NCBI RefSeq assembly: GCF_001955695.1
Contig: NZ_CP019236.1
Span: 5,580,001-5,644,000 of the forward strand
Direction: 5' to 3'
DNA from: Rhodoferax koreense
GTDB lineage: Bacteria; Pseudomonadota; Gammaproteobacteria; Burkholderiales; Burkholderiaceae_C
Length of the DNA: 64,000 bases
Shown here: positions 53,200 to 62,611 of the stretch, one piece after another
How positions within the stretch are numbered: position 1 is the stretch's first letter
Layout of the letters: every line of letters starts with the position of its first letter
Notes under the pieces: model-generated
Told to the model about the DNA's origin: nothing
The model's database searches: none
Seen by the model: only the letters and a program-made list of their open reading frames with translations
Program-made: the position numbers and the translations under genes

Positions 53200-54375
53200 A
53201 TGACCCCAGTGTCTGAACCCCGCGTGCCCGTGATGGGCACACCTGTGACAAAACCCACCACGGCCTCCGTGGCCGATGCCGCCCGCACGGCGACCTGGCC
53301 CGATCCGCTCGCGCCCACGGCGCCGCTGCCGCACCGCAAGGTGATCCGCTCCTGGTTGCTGCCGCTGTCCGAGCGCTCCACCTGGCGCGCCCTGGTGCTG
53401 CTGGCCTTCGACTACGCGCTGCTCGCCGCGCTGCTGGCCGGCGTGGTGCTGTTCGATTCGGTGTGGCTGATGCTGCTGTGCGGCCTGGCCGCGGGTTTCG
53501 TCATCGGCCGGCTGTTCGTGGTCGGCCACGACGGCTGCCACCAGAGCCTCACGCCGCACCGCAAGCTCAACAAATGGCTCGGCCGCATTGCCTTCCTGCC
53601 ATCGCTGACCGCCTACAGCCTGTGGGACGTGGGCCACAACGTCGTGCACCACGGCTTCACCAACCTCAAGGGCGTGGATTTCGTGTGGGCGCCGCTCACG
53701 CGCGAGGAATACGATGCGCTGTCGCCATTGGGCCGGCTGATGCAGCGCATCTACCGCAGTGGCTGGGGGCCGGGCATGTACTACATGATCGAGATCTGGT
53801 GGAAGAAGATGATGTTCCCGCGCAAGTCGGTCATGGGCTCCACCAACCGCGCCATCTTCACCTGGGACTGCCTGCTCGTCACCGGTTTCGCCGCAGTATG
53901 GATCGCCGCCCTGGTGGCCGCCGCGCTGGTCACCGACCAATCGGTCACCCTGCTGCTCCTGCTCGGCTTCGTCGTGCCCATGTTCTTCTGGTTCAACATG
54001 ATGGGCTTCGTGATCTACGGCCACCACACCCATGTGCGGGTGTCGTGGCATGACGACCGCGCGGTCTGGCAACGGGCCCAGCCCTTCGTCTCGACCACGG
54101 TGCACCTCACGTTCCCGGCCCACATCGGCAACATGCTGCACCACATCATGGAGCACACCGCGCACCACGTGGACATGAGCATCCCGCTCTACAAGCTCAA
54201 GGCCGCGCAGGCCAAGCTGGAGGAACTGCTGCCGGGCCGGATCGTGGTGCAGCCGTTTTCCTGGCGCTGGTACTTCGACACCGCGCGCGCCTGCAAGCTG
54301 TACGACTTCACCCAGAACTGCTGGACCGACTTCAAGGGACGGGCCACGAGCGCCCCCCGGGCGATGCCGGCCTGA
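53200..54375 (+). CDS. Membrane fatty acid desaturase
   Basis: A 391-residue di-iron desaturase. The three histidine boxes are HDGCH, HNVVHH and, near the C-terminus, a HxxxHxxHH-type box (HIMEHTAHH), with about four membrane helices between. This matches bacterial acyl-lipid desaturases of the FA_desaturase family. It inserts a double bond in membrane acyl chains using oxygen and an electron donor. The first 45 residues are Pro/Thr-rich and not conserved, so a start at 53233 is possible. The leader is long (261 bases to pyk) and a strong palindromic terminator follows. Confidence 0.88.
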   Translation: MTPVSEPRVPVMGTPVTKPTTASVADAARTATWPDPLAPTAPLPHRKVIRSWLLPLSERSTWRALVLLAFDYALLAALLAGVVLFDSVWLMLLCGLAAGFVIGRLFVVGHDGCHQSLTPHRKLNKWLGRIAFLPSLTAYSLWDVGHNVVHHGFTNLKGVDFVWAPLTREEYDALSPLGRLMQRIYRSGWGPGMYYMIEIWWKKMMFPRKSVMGSTNRAIFTWDCLLVTGFAAVWIAALVAAALVTDQSVTLLLLLGFVVPMFFWFNMMGFVIYGHHTHVRVSWHDDRAVWQRAQPFVSTTVHLTFPAHIGNMLHHIMEHTAHHVDMSIPLYKLKAAQAKLEELLPGRIVVQPFSWRWYFDTARACKLYDFTQNCWTDFKGRATSAPRAMPA

Positions 54376-54390
54376 GTTGGATCTCGCCGC

Positions 54391-54424
54391 CATGAAAAAA
54401 GCGCCCGCGGGCGCTTTTTTCATG
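54391..54424. terminator. Bidirectional terminator, perfect 34-base palindrome
   Basis: The stretch is exactly self-complementary: a GCGCCCG/CGGGCGC stem flanked by AAAAAA on one side and TTTTTT on the other, with CATG ends. It lies between the convergent desaturase and bacteriohemerythrin genes and should stop transcription from both sides. Confidence 0.9.
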
Positions 54425-54453
54425 GGCTCGGCACGGCCCCTCGCAGCAGTTCT

Positions 54454-54945
54454 TCAGGCCTGCGCCGTGTCCCGGGCGCTGGTACACGCGCCGCCACAGC
54501 CGTGCACCGGCTCCTTGGGCAGGGCGTCGGGGCTGCTGACCACACCGGTGGCGGGATCGAAGCCGGCACGGCGCAAGTGCAGCGCGAGCGCCGCGTCCAT
54601 GCTTTGCGCATGCTGGGGAAACCACAGTGCGAGTTCACGGGCCATCTCGCGCACGCTGGCCAGGTCGCCGGCCGCTGCCCGCACCGCACCTTCGCGCATC
54701 ACCTGCAGCACCACCTTGTGCTGCAGGCTGTGGCAGTTGCCCGAGGCGAAGCGCGTGGCCAGCATCCAGCGGTCTTCCTGGCCGAAATGGTCTTCGGTGT
54801 GGGCGATCAGTTGCAGCCAGGCTGCGGGCAGTTGCCCATCGGGCGCGGATTGCACCACCGCGAGCAGATCGACGAATTCGCGGTGGGTGTCGTCCATGAG
54901 GGGCAGGTCGAGCGACAGGGCGTCGGACCATTCGAGCTGGGCCAT
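54454..54945 (-). CDS. Bacteriohemerythrin
   Basis: A 163-residue hemerythrin-domain protein. The di-iron ligands follow the usual order: His in MDDTHREF, His and Glu in HFGQEDRWM, His and His in HSLQHKVVL, and His and Asp in HAQSMDAA. It binds oxygen, or senses it, in the cytoplasm. After the domain (about 135 residues) comes an extra tail with HGCGGACTS, whose two Cys residues are not part of the family core. The terminator palindrome lies 29 bases past the stop. Confidence 0.88.
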   Translation of the reverse strand: MAQLEWSDALSLDLPLMDDTHREFVDLLAVVQSAPDGQLPAAWLQLIAHTEDHFGQEDRWMLATRFASGNCHSLQHKVVLQVMREGAVRAAAGDLASVREMARELALWFPQHAQSMDAALALHLRRAGFDPATGVVSSPDALPKEPVHGCGGACTSARDTAQA

Positions 54946-55055
54946 GCGGTTTCTCCAGAGATGAGGCTCTCGGAGCTTAGGGGCCCGGCCGCGCGGGCGC
55001 CTTGATCCAGGTCAGCGTCTGGGGCAGGCCTGGTTTTCATGCATGAAATCGGCCT

Positions 55056-55080
55056 GTCACGCAGAGTGGAGCTGCGTGAC
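55056..55080. other. Hairpin downstream of pgk
   Basis: GTCACGCAG (55056-55064) pairs with CTGCGTGAC (55072-55080) around a seven-base loop, 21 bases past the pgk stop. No U-tract follows on the minus strand, so it could be a 3'-end stabiliser or a Rho-assisted end, not an intrinsic terminator. Confidence 0.45.
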
Positions 55081-55101
55081 AAGCTCATGAATTCATAGCA
55101 A

Positions 55102-56295
<1,194 letters not shown>

Positions 56296-56356
56296 GGCAG
56301 GAGGGGTTGGAGTGAAAGGATGCGCGCATTCTAGAAGCGCGGCACCCCGGCACCGC

Positions 56357-56704
56357 CTACCAGCCCAGCCCGATGTGCAAGGGAAGGTAGACCGCCATGC
56401 CGACCACGATGGTGATCAGCACGTCGCGCTTCCAGTAGAAGCCCAAGGCACCGGCTGCGGCACCGAACAGCCGGGCATCGGCCCAGGTCGCCACGAGATG
56501 GCCGTTGGTCATCACCACTTCGGGCAGCACCACGGCGGCCAGTGCGGCGATCGGCGCATATTGCAGGCCGCGCTGCGCCCAGTGCGGCAGGTTCCACGAT
56601 CGGTTGGAGATGAAGAAGAAGCAGCGCGCGATCACGGTGACGCAGGCCAGGCCGACGATGGTGACCATGGTCCACAGGTCGGTGACGCCAGGTTCATGGC
56701 TCAT
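56357..56704 (-). CDS. azlD: AzlD-domain branched-chain amino acid exporter subunit
   Basis: A 115-residue protein with three or four hydrophobic helices; [21 protein letters not shown] and the [14 protein letters not shown] helix are typical of AzlD. It pairs with AzlC to export branched-chain or related amino acids. The start overlaps the azlC stop by ATGA. Confidence 0.9.
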   Translation of the reverse strand: MSHEPGVTDLWTMVTIVGLACVTVIARCFFFISNRSWNLPHWAQRGLQYAPIAALAAVVLPEVVMTNGHLVATWADARLFGAAAGALGFYWKRDVLITIVVGMAVYLPLHIGLGW

Positions 56705-57435
56705 GTCGCAACTTTCTTGTTGTCAGGCCGCAGCTTCTCGAGACTCAGGCACAGCAGCACCGCCACGGCGATGGCCGCGATGATGTTGAGCTTGAGCGGC
56801 AGGGCATAGGTCAGCACCGCCGCCACCGCCGCCACGCTGGCCGCGACCAGGCGCAGCCGGGTGCTCGCCAGCGAACACAGGATGCCGACCAGGCACAGGA
56901 TGCCCGCGAAGCCGAGGCCCCAACTCGTCGGGATCGCATTCGTCAAGGCCACGCCGACCACGCTGGCAATCACCCAGCTGAACCAGTTGAGCCCGCAGTT
57001 GCCCGCCAGATACGCCTCTTGCGCGATGCGCTGTGCCGGGTCGGCGCTCGGATGCGGGAAACGCCGCGTGAACAGCACGTAGCTCATGTCGGCCGTGAGG
57101 TAGCCGTGCACCAGCCGCTCCCACAGCGGCAGGTGCATCAGGTAGGGTCGCAGGTGCAGGCTGAACACCACGAAGCGCAGGTTCACGCAGAAGCCCGTGG
57201 CCAGGATGATCCACATCGGCGCGCCGGCCACGAGCAACGGAATCGCCGCGAGCTGCGAACTGCCGGCGAACACCAGCATCGCCATGGCCAGCGCCTCGAC
57301 CACGCTCATGCCCGACTTGACCATGGCCACGCCGGTCATCAACCCCCAGGCGGCCACGCCCGGCACCTGCGGCCAGGTGTCGCGCAGGCCCTGGGCGAAG
57401 TCGGGGTGTTCTCGTAACGCGCGGCGCAGGAACAC
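56701..57435 (-). CDS. azlC: AzlC family amino acid exporter subunit
   Basis: A 244-residue inner-membrane protein with about seven helices, including MLVFAGSSQLAAIPLL (the AzlC signature) and GFCVNLRFVVFSLHL. The start is GTG at 57435, directly after the fmt stop codon with no gap, so translation is coupled to fmt. Forms the two-part exporter with azlD. Substrates by family: valine, leucine, azaleucine; not determinable here. Confidence 0.9.
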   Translation of the reverse strand: MFLRRALREHPDFAQGLRDTWPQVPGVAAWGLMTGVAMVKSGMSVVEALAMAMLVFAGSSQLAAIPLLVAGAPMWIILATGFCVNLRFVVFSLHLRPYLMHLPLWERLVHGYLTADMSYVLFTRRFPHPSADPAQRIAQEAYLAGNCGLNWFSWVIASVVGVALTNAIPTSWGLGFAGILCLVGILCSLASTRLRLVAASVAAVAAVLTYALPLKLNIIAAIAVAVLLCLSLEKLRPDNKKVAT

Positions 57436-58407
57436 TCAGATGCCCCGCGCTTCGAAATTCTGGCCGACGCTCACGCCAGCGCCACGCACGAAGTCCTGCA
57501 CCGCCAGACGTTTGCCGCCAGGGCGCTGCACCCGGATCAAATTCACTACAGAATCCATAGCAGCCACCGCAATGCCCTTGGGCGTCACAGCCACGATTTC
57601 TCCAGATTTTGCATCCGCGGGCCGCGGCAGGGACGACACCGAGGCATCCCAGATCTTCAGGCTTTCGCCAGCCAGCACCGAGGCCGCACCGGGAAACGGG
57701 TCGAAGGCGTGGATGCGGCGCACAATCACCTCGGCGGGCAGCGCCCAGTCGATGGCCGCTTCGGCCTTTTCGATCTTGTGCGCATAGGTCACGCCCTCGA
57801 CCGGTTGCGGCACGGCGCGCAGGCCGCCGCAGGCCGCGAGTTCGAGCGCCTCGACGATCAGCCGGCCGCCCAGGGTGGCCAGGCGGTCGTGCAGGCTGGC
57901 GGTGGTGTCGCTGGCCGCAATCGGCAGCGACTCGACCAGCAGCATGTCGCCGGTGTCCAGCCCCGCGTCCATCTGCATGATGGTGACGCCGGTCTCGCGA
58001 TCGCCGGCCTCGACGGCGCGGTGGATCGGCGCCGCGCCACGCCAGCGCGGCAGCAGGGAGGCATGGATGTTGAGGCAGCCGAGCCGAGGCGCATCGAGCA
58101 CCCATTGCGGCAGGATCAGCCCATAGGCGGCAACGACCATCGCATCGGCCTTCGCGGCCAGGATGGCCTCGCGTGCGGCGGCGGCGTCATCGGGGTATTT
58201 GCCGTCGAGCCGCAGGCTGCGCGGCTGGGCCACGGCGGCACCGATCTCCAGCGCGAACTGCTTCACTGGCGAGGCTTGCAGCTTCATGCCACGGCCGGCC
58301 GGCCGGTCGGGCTGGCTCAGGACCAGCGGAATCTCGAAGCCGGCCGCGGCGAGCCGGGCCAGTGCCACGCGGGCAAACTCGGGCGTGCCCGCGAAGATGA
58401 TGCGCAT
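57436..58407 (-). CDS. fmt: Methionyl-tRNA formyltransferase
   Basis: A 323-residue enzyme of standard length. The N-terminal domain starts [19 protein letters not shown] and carries [20 protein letters not shown] with the catalytic Asn-His-Asp set (HASLLP, then [14 protein letters not shown]). The C-terminal OB domain follows. It formylates initiator Met-tRNA. The usual def partner lies just upstream, separated here by a lipoprotein gene. Confidence 0.96.
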   Translation of the reverse strand: MRIIFAGTPEFARVALARLAAAGFEIPLVLSQPDRPAGRGMKLQASPVKQFALEIGAAVAQPRSLRLDGKYPDDAAAAREAILAAKADAMVVAAYGLILPQWVLDAPRLGCLNIHASLLPRWRGAAPIHRAVEAGDRETGVTIMQMDAGLDTGDMLLVESLPIAASDTTASLHDRLATLGGRLIVEALELAACGGLRAVPQPVEGVTYAHKIEKAEAAIDWALPAEVIVRRIHAFDPFPGAASVLAGESLKIWDASVSSLPRPADAKSGEIVAVTPKGIAVAAMDSVVNLIRVQRPGGKRLAVQDFVRGAGVSVGQNFEARGI

Positions 58408-58426
58408 CGAAAAGGAAAACCGTGGA

Positions 58427-58897
58427 TCAGCGGATATTGGGGAAAAGCGGCAGCTCGAGGCCTTGCTGGGTGCGCCGCACCACGCCGCTCGGGTCGAAAT
58501 ACACCCAGAACCACATGTCCTGCGTGTCCTTCCAGCGGTAGGACCAGATGTCGCCCTTCCAGGACGCCACGCCGTCGACCTTGGCCGGCGGACCGAAGGC
58601 CCAGAGAATGTCGTCGCGCGTGGTGGTGCCGGAAATGTCGATCTTGGAGAACTCGTTGAGGTTCATCACCTCGCGCGACTGCACCACGCGGCCGGTCGCG
58701 TCCAGGTCGACCATGACCACCGACTGGCCCATCGGCTCGTGCGAATACTGCAGGCGGTGCACACCACCCCGGTCGAGTTCGGCCGTGGGACGGCCCCACT
58801 GCGACACGACTTCGTCACGCGTCATGCCGGGCTTGACGGCACAGCCCGCCAGGGCGGTCAGCAGCAGGGCGATCAGGGGCAGGGCAAGGCGGCGCAT
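58427..58897 (-). CDS. BamE/SmpA-like outer membrane lipoprotein
   Basis: A 156-residue lipoprotein with lipobox ALAGC near residue 18 and a BamE-like opening [21 protein letters not shown] second similar half, [20 protein letters not shown], suggests duplicated SmpA-type repeats. GGAGA lies five bases before ATG 58897. The true bamE of beta-proteobacteria is usually next to fur, so this is probably a paralogue; its role is unknown. It sits in def-lipoprotein-fmt-azlCD. Confidence 0.8.
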   Translation of the reverse strand: MRRLALPLIALLLTALAGCAVKPGMTRDEVVSQWGRPTAELDRGGVHRLQYSHEPMGQSVVMVDLDATGRVVQSREVMNLNEFSKIDISGTTTRDDILWAFGPPAKVDGVASWKGDIWSYRWKDTQDMWFWVYFDPSGVVRRTQQGLELPLFPNIR

Positions 58898-58908
58898 GGG
58901 GTCTCCGA

Positions 58909-59421
58909 TCATGTCTTTTCGGTTTCGCGGCGCGACTTCAGCATCTTGGTCTTGATGCGATTGCGCTTGAGCGGGGAGAGGTATTCGACGAAGACCTTGC
59001 CCAGCAGGTGGTCCATCTCGTGCTGGATACACACGGCCAGAAGGCCTTCGGCTTCGATGCTGCGCGACTGGCCATCGCCGTCGAGCGCGGTGACCTTGAT
59101 CTGCGTGGAGCGCTCCACGCCGTCGTAGATGCCGGGCACGGACAGGCAGCCCTCTTCGTTCACCACTTTTTCGGCGCTGGCCCAGGTGATTTCGGGGTTG
59201 ATCAGCACCAGCGGGCTGTCGCGCTGCTCGGAGACGTCGATCACGATCACGCGCTCGTGCACATTGACCTGGGTGGCGGCCAGGCCGATGCCGGCGGCGT
59301 CGTACATGGTCTCGCGCATGTCGGCGATCAAGGCCTTGATGCGATCGTCCACCTGCTTCACCGGGCGTGCCAGGGTATGCAATCGGGAATCGGGGTATTG
59401 AAGGATGGAAAGTAAGGCCAT
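58909..59421 (-). CDS. def: Peptide deformylase
   Basis: A 170-residue metalloenzyme of standard length. All three motifs are present: [17 protein letters not shown] (Cys ligand) and [12 protein letters not shown] (two His ligands and the catalytic Glu). It removes the formyl group from new proteins. First gene of the def-lipoprotein-fmt-azlCD unit, divergent from the LysM gene. Confidence 0.97.
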   Translation of the reverse strand: MALLSILQYPDSRLHTLARPVKQVDDRIKALIADMRETMYDAAGIGLAATQVNVHERVIVIDVSEQRDSPLVLINPEITWASAEKVVNEEGCLSVPGIYDGVERSTQIKVTALDGDGQSRSIEAEGLLAVCIQHEMDHLLGKVFVEYLSPLKRNRIKTKMLKSRRETEKT

Positions 59422-59614
59422 GGAATCTCAACGAATGTGTCGCTATTTTCGCCACTTTTGAGTTTTGAAGGATTGGCAAAGTTCAAAATCGTTGCCCAAC
59501 CAAGGGCTTGGGCGCAAAATCGCGCGTGATTACTGAAGAGTCTCCGCCGGATCCGTGCTTTTGCGACGCGGGCTCCGGTCCGCGTCCCAGTGCGCATTTG
59601 TGGTGCAAAAACCT

Positions 59615-60847
59615 ATGAAAAAAACGATGGCGGGGACGGCCCCAGTCCTGGCCTCCCGTAGCTTGTTGGCTTCGCTGGCACTCGCCGGCATCTTCGGCGT
59701 CGCCGGGGCAGCCCAGGCGCAGAACTACCCGATCACGGCCTCGCAGCAGGCCACGGCCGCCCAGGTGGCGCAGGCCGGCGTGCCGGTGGCCGATCTGGCA
59801 CCCAACGCACCCGACAGCTACACGGTGAAACGCGGCGACACCCTGTGGGGCATCTCCGGGCTGTTCCTCGCGAGCCCGTGGCGCTGGCCCGAGCTGTGGG
59901 GCATGAACCTGCAGGACATCCGCAATCCGCACCTGATCTATCCCGGCCAGCAGCTGTTCCTCGACAAGACCAACGGTCGGGCCACGCTGCGTTCGGCCAT
60001 GGCCGGCGGCCAGGGCACGCCGCAGACGGTGCGGGTGTCGCCGCGCACGCGCTACGAATCGCTCTCCGACAGCGCACTGCCCACGCTGCAGACCAACCTG
60101 ATCGAACCCTTCCTGGCCGAACCCATCGTCGTCGACGAAGCCACGCTGCAGCAGGCGGCCCGCATCGTCGCCACGCAGGAAGACCGCGTCCTGTTGAGCC
60201 GCGGCGACCGAGCCTATGCACGGGGCTCGCTGGAAGCGCCGCTTTCCGAAGAACGCGGCAAACCGCGCGACTTCCGCATCTTCCGCACCGCCGTGGCGCT
60301 GAAGGACCCGGGCACGGGCGAGATCCTCGGCTACGAGGCGCAATACGCGGGCAAGGCCAGGCTGGCCGTGGGCGAATCCATCCGCGTGGCCAAGGAGGTC
60401 GACAAGGACGGCAAGCGCGCCGTGGAGATCGTGCCGGCCACCATCGACATCGTCGCCTCCAAGGAGGAAACCCAGGTCGGCGACCAGCTGCTGCCCGAGC
60501 CGCCGCGCGAACTGCTGAACTACGTGCCACGCGCGCCGGCACAGCCCATCGACGGCCGCATCGTCTCCGTGTACGGCAGCGCCGTGGCCAACGCAGCGCA
60601 GAATCAGATCGTGGTGATCAACCGCGGCACGCGCGACGGCATCGAACGCGGCCATGTGTTGAGTGTGTTGTCCGACGGCGGCAACATGGTCGACCGCACG
60701 GATCCGAAGAAGCCGACGATCACATTGCCCAATGAACGCAACGGCCTGGTGATGGTGTTCCGGCCTTTCGAGCGCGTGTCCTACGCACTCATCATGGAAA
60801 TCAAGAACGGCGTGAAGGTCGGCGACCGGCTGGGCAACCCGCGCTGA
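59615..60847 (+). CDS. Secreted LysM-domain protein
   Basis: A 410-residue protein. An N-terminal signal (start MKKTMAGTAP, cleavage after AAQAQ near residue 37) is followed by one LysM domain at about 70-120 (DSYTVKRGDTLWGISGLFL, NPHLIYPGQQLFL). The rest has no named domain but is conserved in this gene position next to dprA and def in Burkholderiales. It should bind peptidoglycan in the periplasm. Role unknown. Confidence 0.9.
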   Translation: MKKTMAGTAPVLASRSLLASLALAGIFGVAGAAQAQNYPITASQQATAAQVAQAGVPVADLAPNAPDSYTVKRGDTLWGISGLFLASPWRWPELWGMNLQDIRNPHLIYPGQQLFLDKTNGRATLRSAMAGGQGTPQTVRVSPRTRYESLSDSALPTLQTNLIEPFLAEPIVVDEATLQQAARIVATQEDRVLLSRGDRAYARGSLEAPLSEERGKPRDFRIFRTAVALKDPGTGEILGYEAQYAGKARLAVGESIRVAKEVDKDGKRAVEIVPATIDIVASKEETQVGDQLLPEPPRELLNYVPRAPAQPIDGRIVSVYGSAVANAAQNQIVVINRGTRDGIERGHVLSVLSDGGNMVDRTDPKKPTITLPNERNGLVMVFRPFERVSYALIMEIKNGVKVGDRLGNPR

Positions 60848-60899
60848 GACGGACCGGCCGCAGGCCGGCCTCGATCCGTGTGGGCCGAGGGAGGGGAAC

Positions 60900-62033
60900 G
60901 TGGAACGTGATGAACTGGAATGCTGGTTGCGGTTGAGCCTGAGCGAGGGCATCGGCAACATCTCGGCGCGCAGGCTGCTGGCCGCCTTCGGACTGCCGCA
61001 GGACATCTTCACCCAATCCGCGACGGCCTTGCGCCAGGTCGTCACACCGGCCCAGGCGGCGGCGTTGCTCTCACCGCCGAAGGACTTTCAGGCCCAGCTC
61101 GAGGCCACAGGGTCATGGCTGCAAGGCGGCAGCGCAGCCTCGGGCTGGCGCGCCGTGGTCGCGCTCGGCGACGCTGCTTATCCCTCATCGCTGCTCGCGA
61201 TGGAAGACCCGCCGCTGATGCTGTACGCGCTCGGCCGCACCGACCTGCTGGCCGGCCTCGACGCCGCACATTGCCTGGCCATGGTCGGCAGCCGCAATCC
61301 GACACCACAGGGCGAAGTCACGGCGCGCGATCTGGCCCGGGGCTGCGCCGAGGCCGGCCTGTGCATCGTCTCCGGCCTGGCGCTGGGTATCGACAGCGCC
61401 GCGCACGATGGGGCGCTGCTGGGCGCAGCCGCGGGCGCGGACCGCCTTGCCACCATCGCCATCGTCGGCACCGGCCTGGACCGGGTCTATCCCAAGCGCA
61501 ACCTGGCATTGGCCCACCGCATCGCCGCGCAAGGCCTGCTGCTCAGCGAATACCCGCTCGGCACGCCGCCGCTGGCGGAAAACTTCCCCCGGCGCAACCG
61601 CATCATCGCCGGGCTGAGCATGGGCACACTGGTGGTCGAGGCCGCCCTGAAGTCGGGCTCGTTGATCACCGCGCGGCTGGCGCTGGAGCAGGGCAAGGAC
61701 GTGTTCGCCGTGCCGGGCTCGATCCACGCAATGCAGTCGCGCGGCTGCCATGCGCTCATCAAGCAGGGCGCGAAACTCGTGGAAAACATCCAGGACGTGC
61801 TCGATGAGATCCGGCCTTCGCACGCCAGGGCCGCAGCACAGAGTGCCGACTCGGACGAGCCCGACGATCCTTTCCTGGTACGCATGGGCCATGACCCGAT
61901 CAGCCTCGACGCACTTGTGGCGCGCACCGGCATTTCGGCGGCCGAACTGCAGGTGCGGCTGCTCGAACTCGAGCTCGAACACCAGGTGGCGCGCCTGCCC
62001 GGTGGCCTGTTCCAGCGCACCGTCGCGGCCTGA
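60900..62033 (+). CDS. dprA: DNA-processing protein DprA
   Basis: A 377-residue protein: a short N-terminal SAM-like/HhH region (LSLSEGIGNISARRLLAAFG), the Rossmann-like core (AMVGSRNPTPQGEVTA, CIVSGLALGIDSAAHDGAL, FPRRNRIIAGLS) and a C-terminal winged helix. It loads RecA on incoming single-stranded DNA during transformation. The start is GTG at 60900 with GGAGGGG just upstream. smg follows. Confidence 0.94.
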   Translation: MERDELECWLRLSLSEGIGNISARRLLAAFGLPQDIFTQSATALRQVVTPAQAAALLSPPKDFQAQLEATGSWLQGGSAASGWRAVVALGDAAYPSSLLAMEDPPLMLYALGRTDLLAGLDAAHCLAMVGSRNPTPQGEVTARDLARGCAEAGLCIVSGLALGIDSAAHDGALLGAAAGADRLATIAIVGTGLDRVYPKRNLALAHRIAAQGLLLSEYPLGTPPLAENFPRRNRIIAGLSMGTLVVEAALKSGSLITARLALEQGKDVFAVPGSIHAMQSRGCHALIKQGAKLVENIQDVLDEIRPSHARAAAQSADSDEPDDPFLVRMGHDPISLDALVARTGISAAELQVRLLELELEHQVARLPGGLFQRTVAA

Positions 62034-62098
62034 CAACGCGAGTCTCACCGTACGCCACCACTTGTGGGGTGGCATTCGTTCTGCGCTATATTGAAGCC

Positions 62099-62605
62099 AT
62101 GTTTGAAGTGCTTGTTTTCGTGTACGAGAACTATTGGCGAGGCGATGCCTGCCCCGAGCCGCAACATCTCGGGCGCAAGTTGAGCGCGGCCGGTTTTGAA
62201 AGCGACGAGATCGCGCAGGCGCTGACCTGGCTGGCCGGCCTCAATTCGGCCACGCTCAGCACCGGCATGATCCATGTGCCGGCTGAGATCGCGCTGGAAA
62301 CGGCAGCCGCGTCGCCGCCGCTGGCACCCGCGGCCGACAGCTTGCGCATTTACTCGGTCGCGGAGCAGGACCACCTGGGCGCCGACTGCCTGGGCTTCGT
62401 CAGTTTCCTCGAAGCGGCGGGTGTGCTGCCGCCGCACATGCGCGAGATCACCCTGGATCGCGCCATGGCCACGGGAGGCGATCCGATCACGCTCGACGAA
62501 TTGAAGATCATCGTGCTGATGGTCTACTGGAGCTTCGGCGAAGAGCCGGATGCGTTGATCCTCGACGAACTCTGCGACGACACGGAAGGCCGCCTCGCCC
62601 ACTGA
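62099..62605 (+). CDS. smg: Smg/DUF494 family protein
   Basis: A 168-residue protein, all helical, beginning MFEVLVFVYENYWRGDACPE and ending with the family's DELKIIVLMVYWSFGEEPDAL. The role of Smg is not established, but it is found beside dprA and topoisomerase genes in many proteobacteria. I start at ATG 62099; an upstream start would add ten residues without support. Confidence 0.92.
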   Translation: MFEVLVFVYENYWRGDACPEPQHLGRKLSAAGFESDEIAQALTWLAGLNSATLSTGMIHVPAEIALETAAASPPLAPAADSLRIYSVAEQDHLGADCLGFVSFLEAAGVLPPHMREITLDRAMATGGDPITLDELKIIVLMVYWSFGEEPDALILDELCDDTEGRLAH

Positions 62606-62611
62606 AAAAGC

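Noticed and set aside
55031..55052. TTTTCATGCATGAAA palindrome downstream of pgk as an operator or terminator
   Set aside because: Too short and without a partner gene start; it may only be part of the 3' region.
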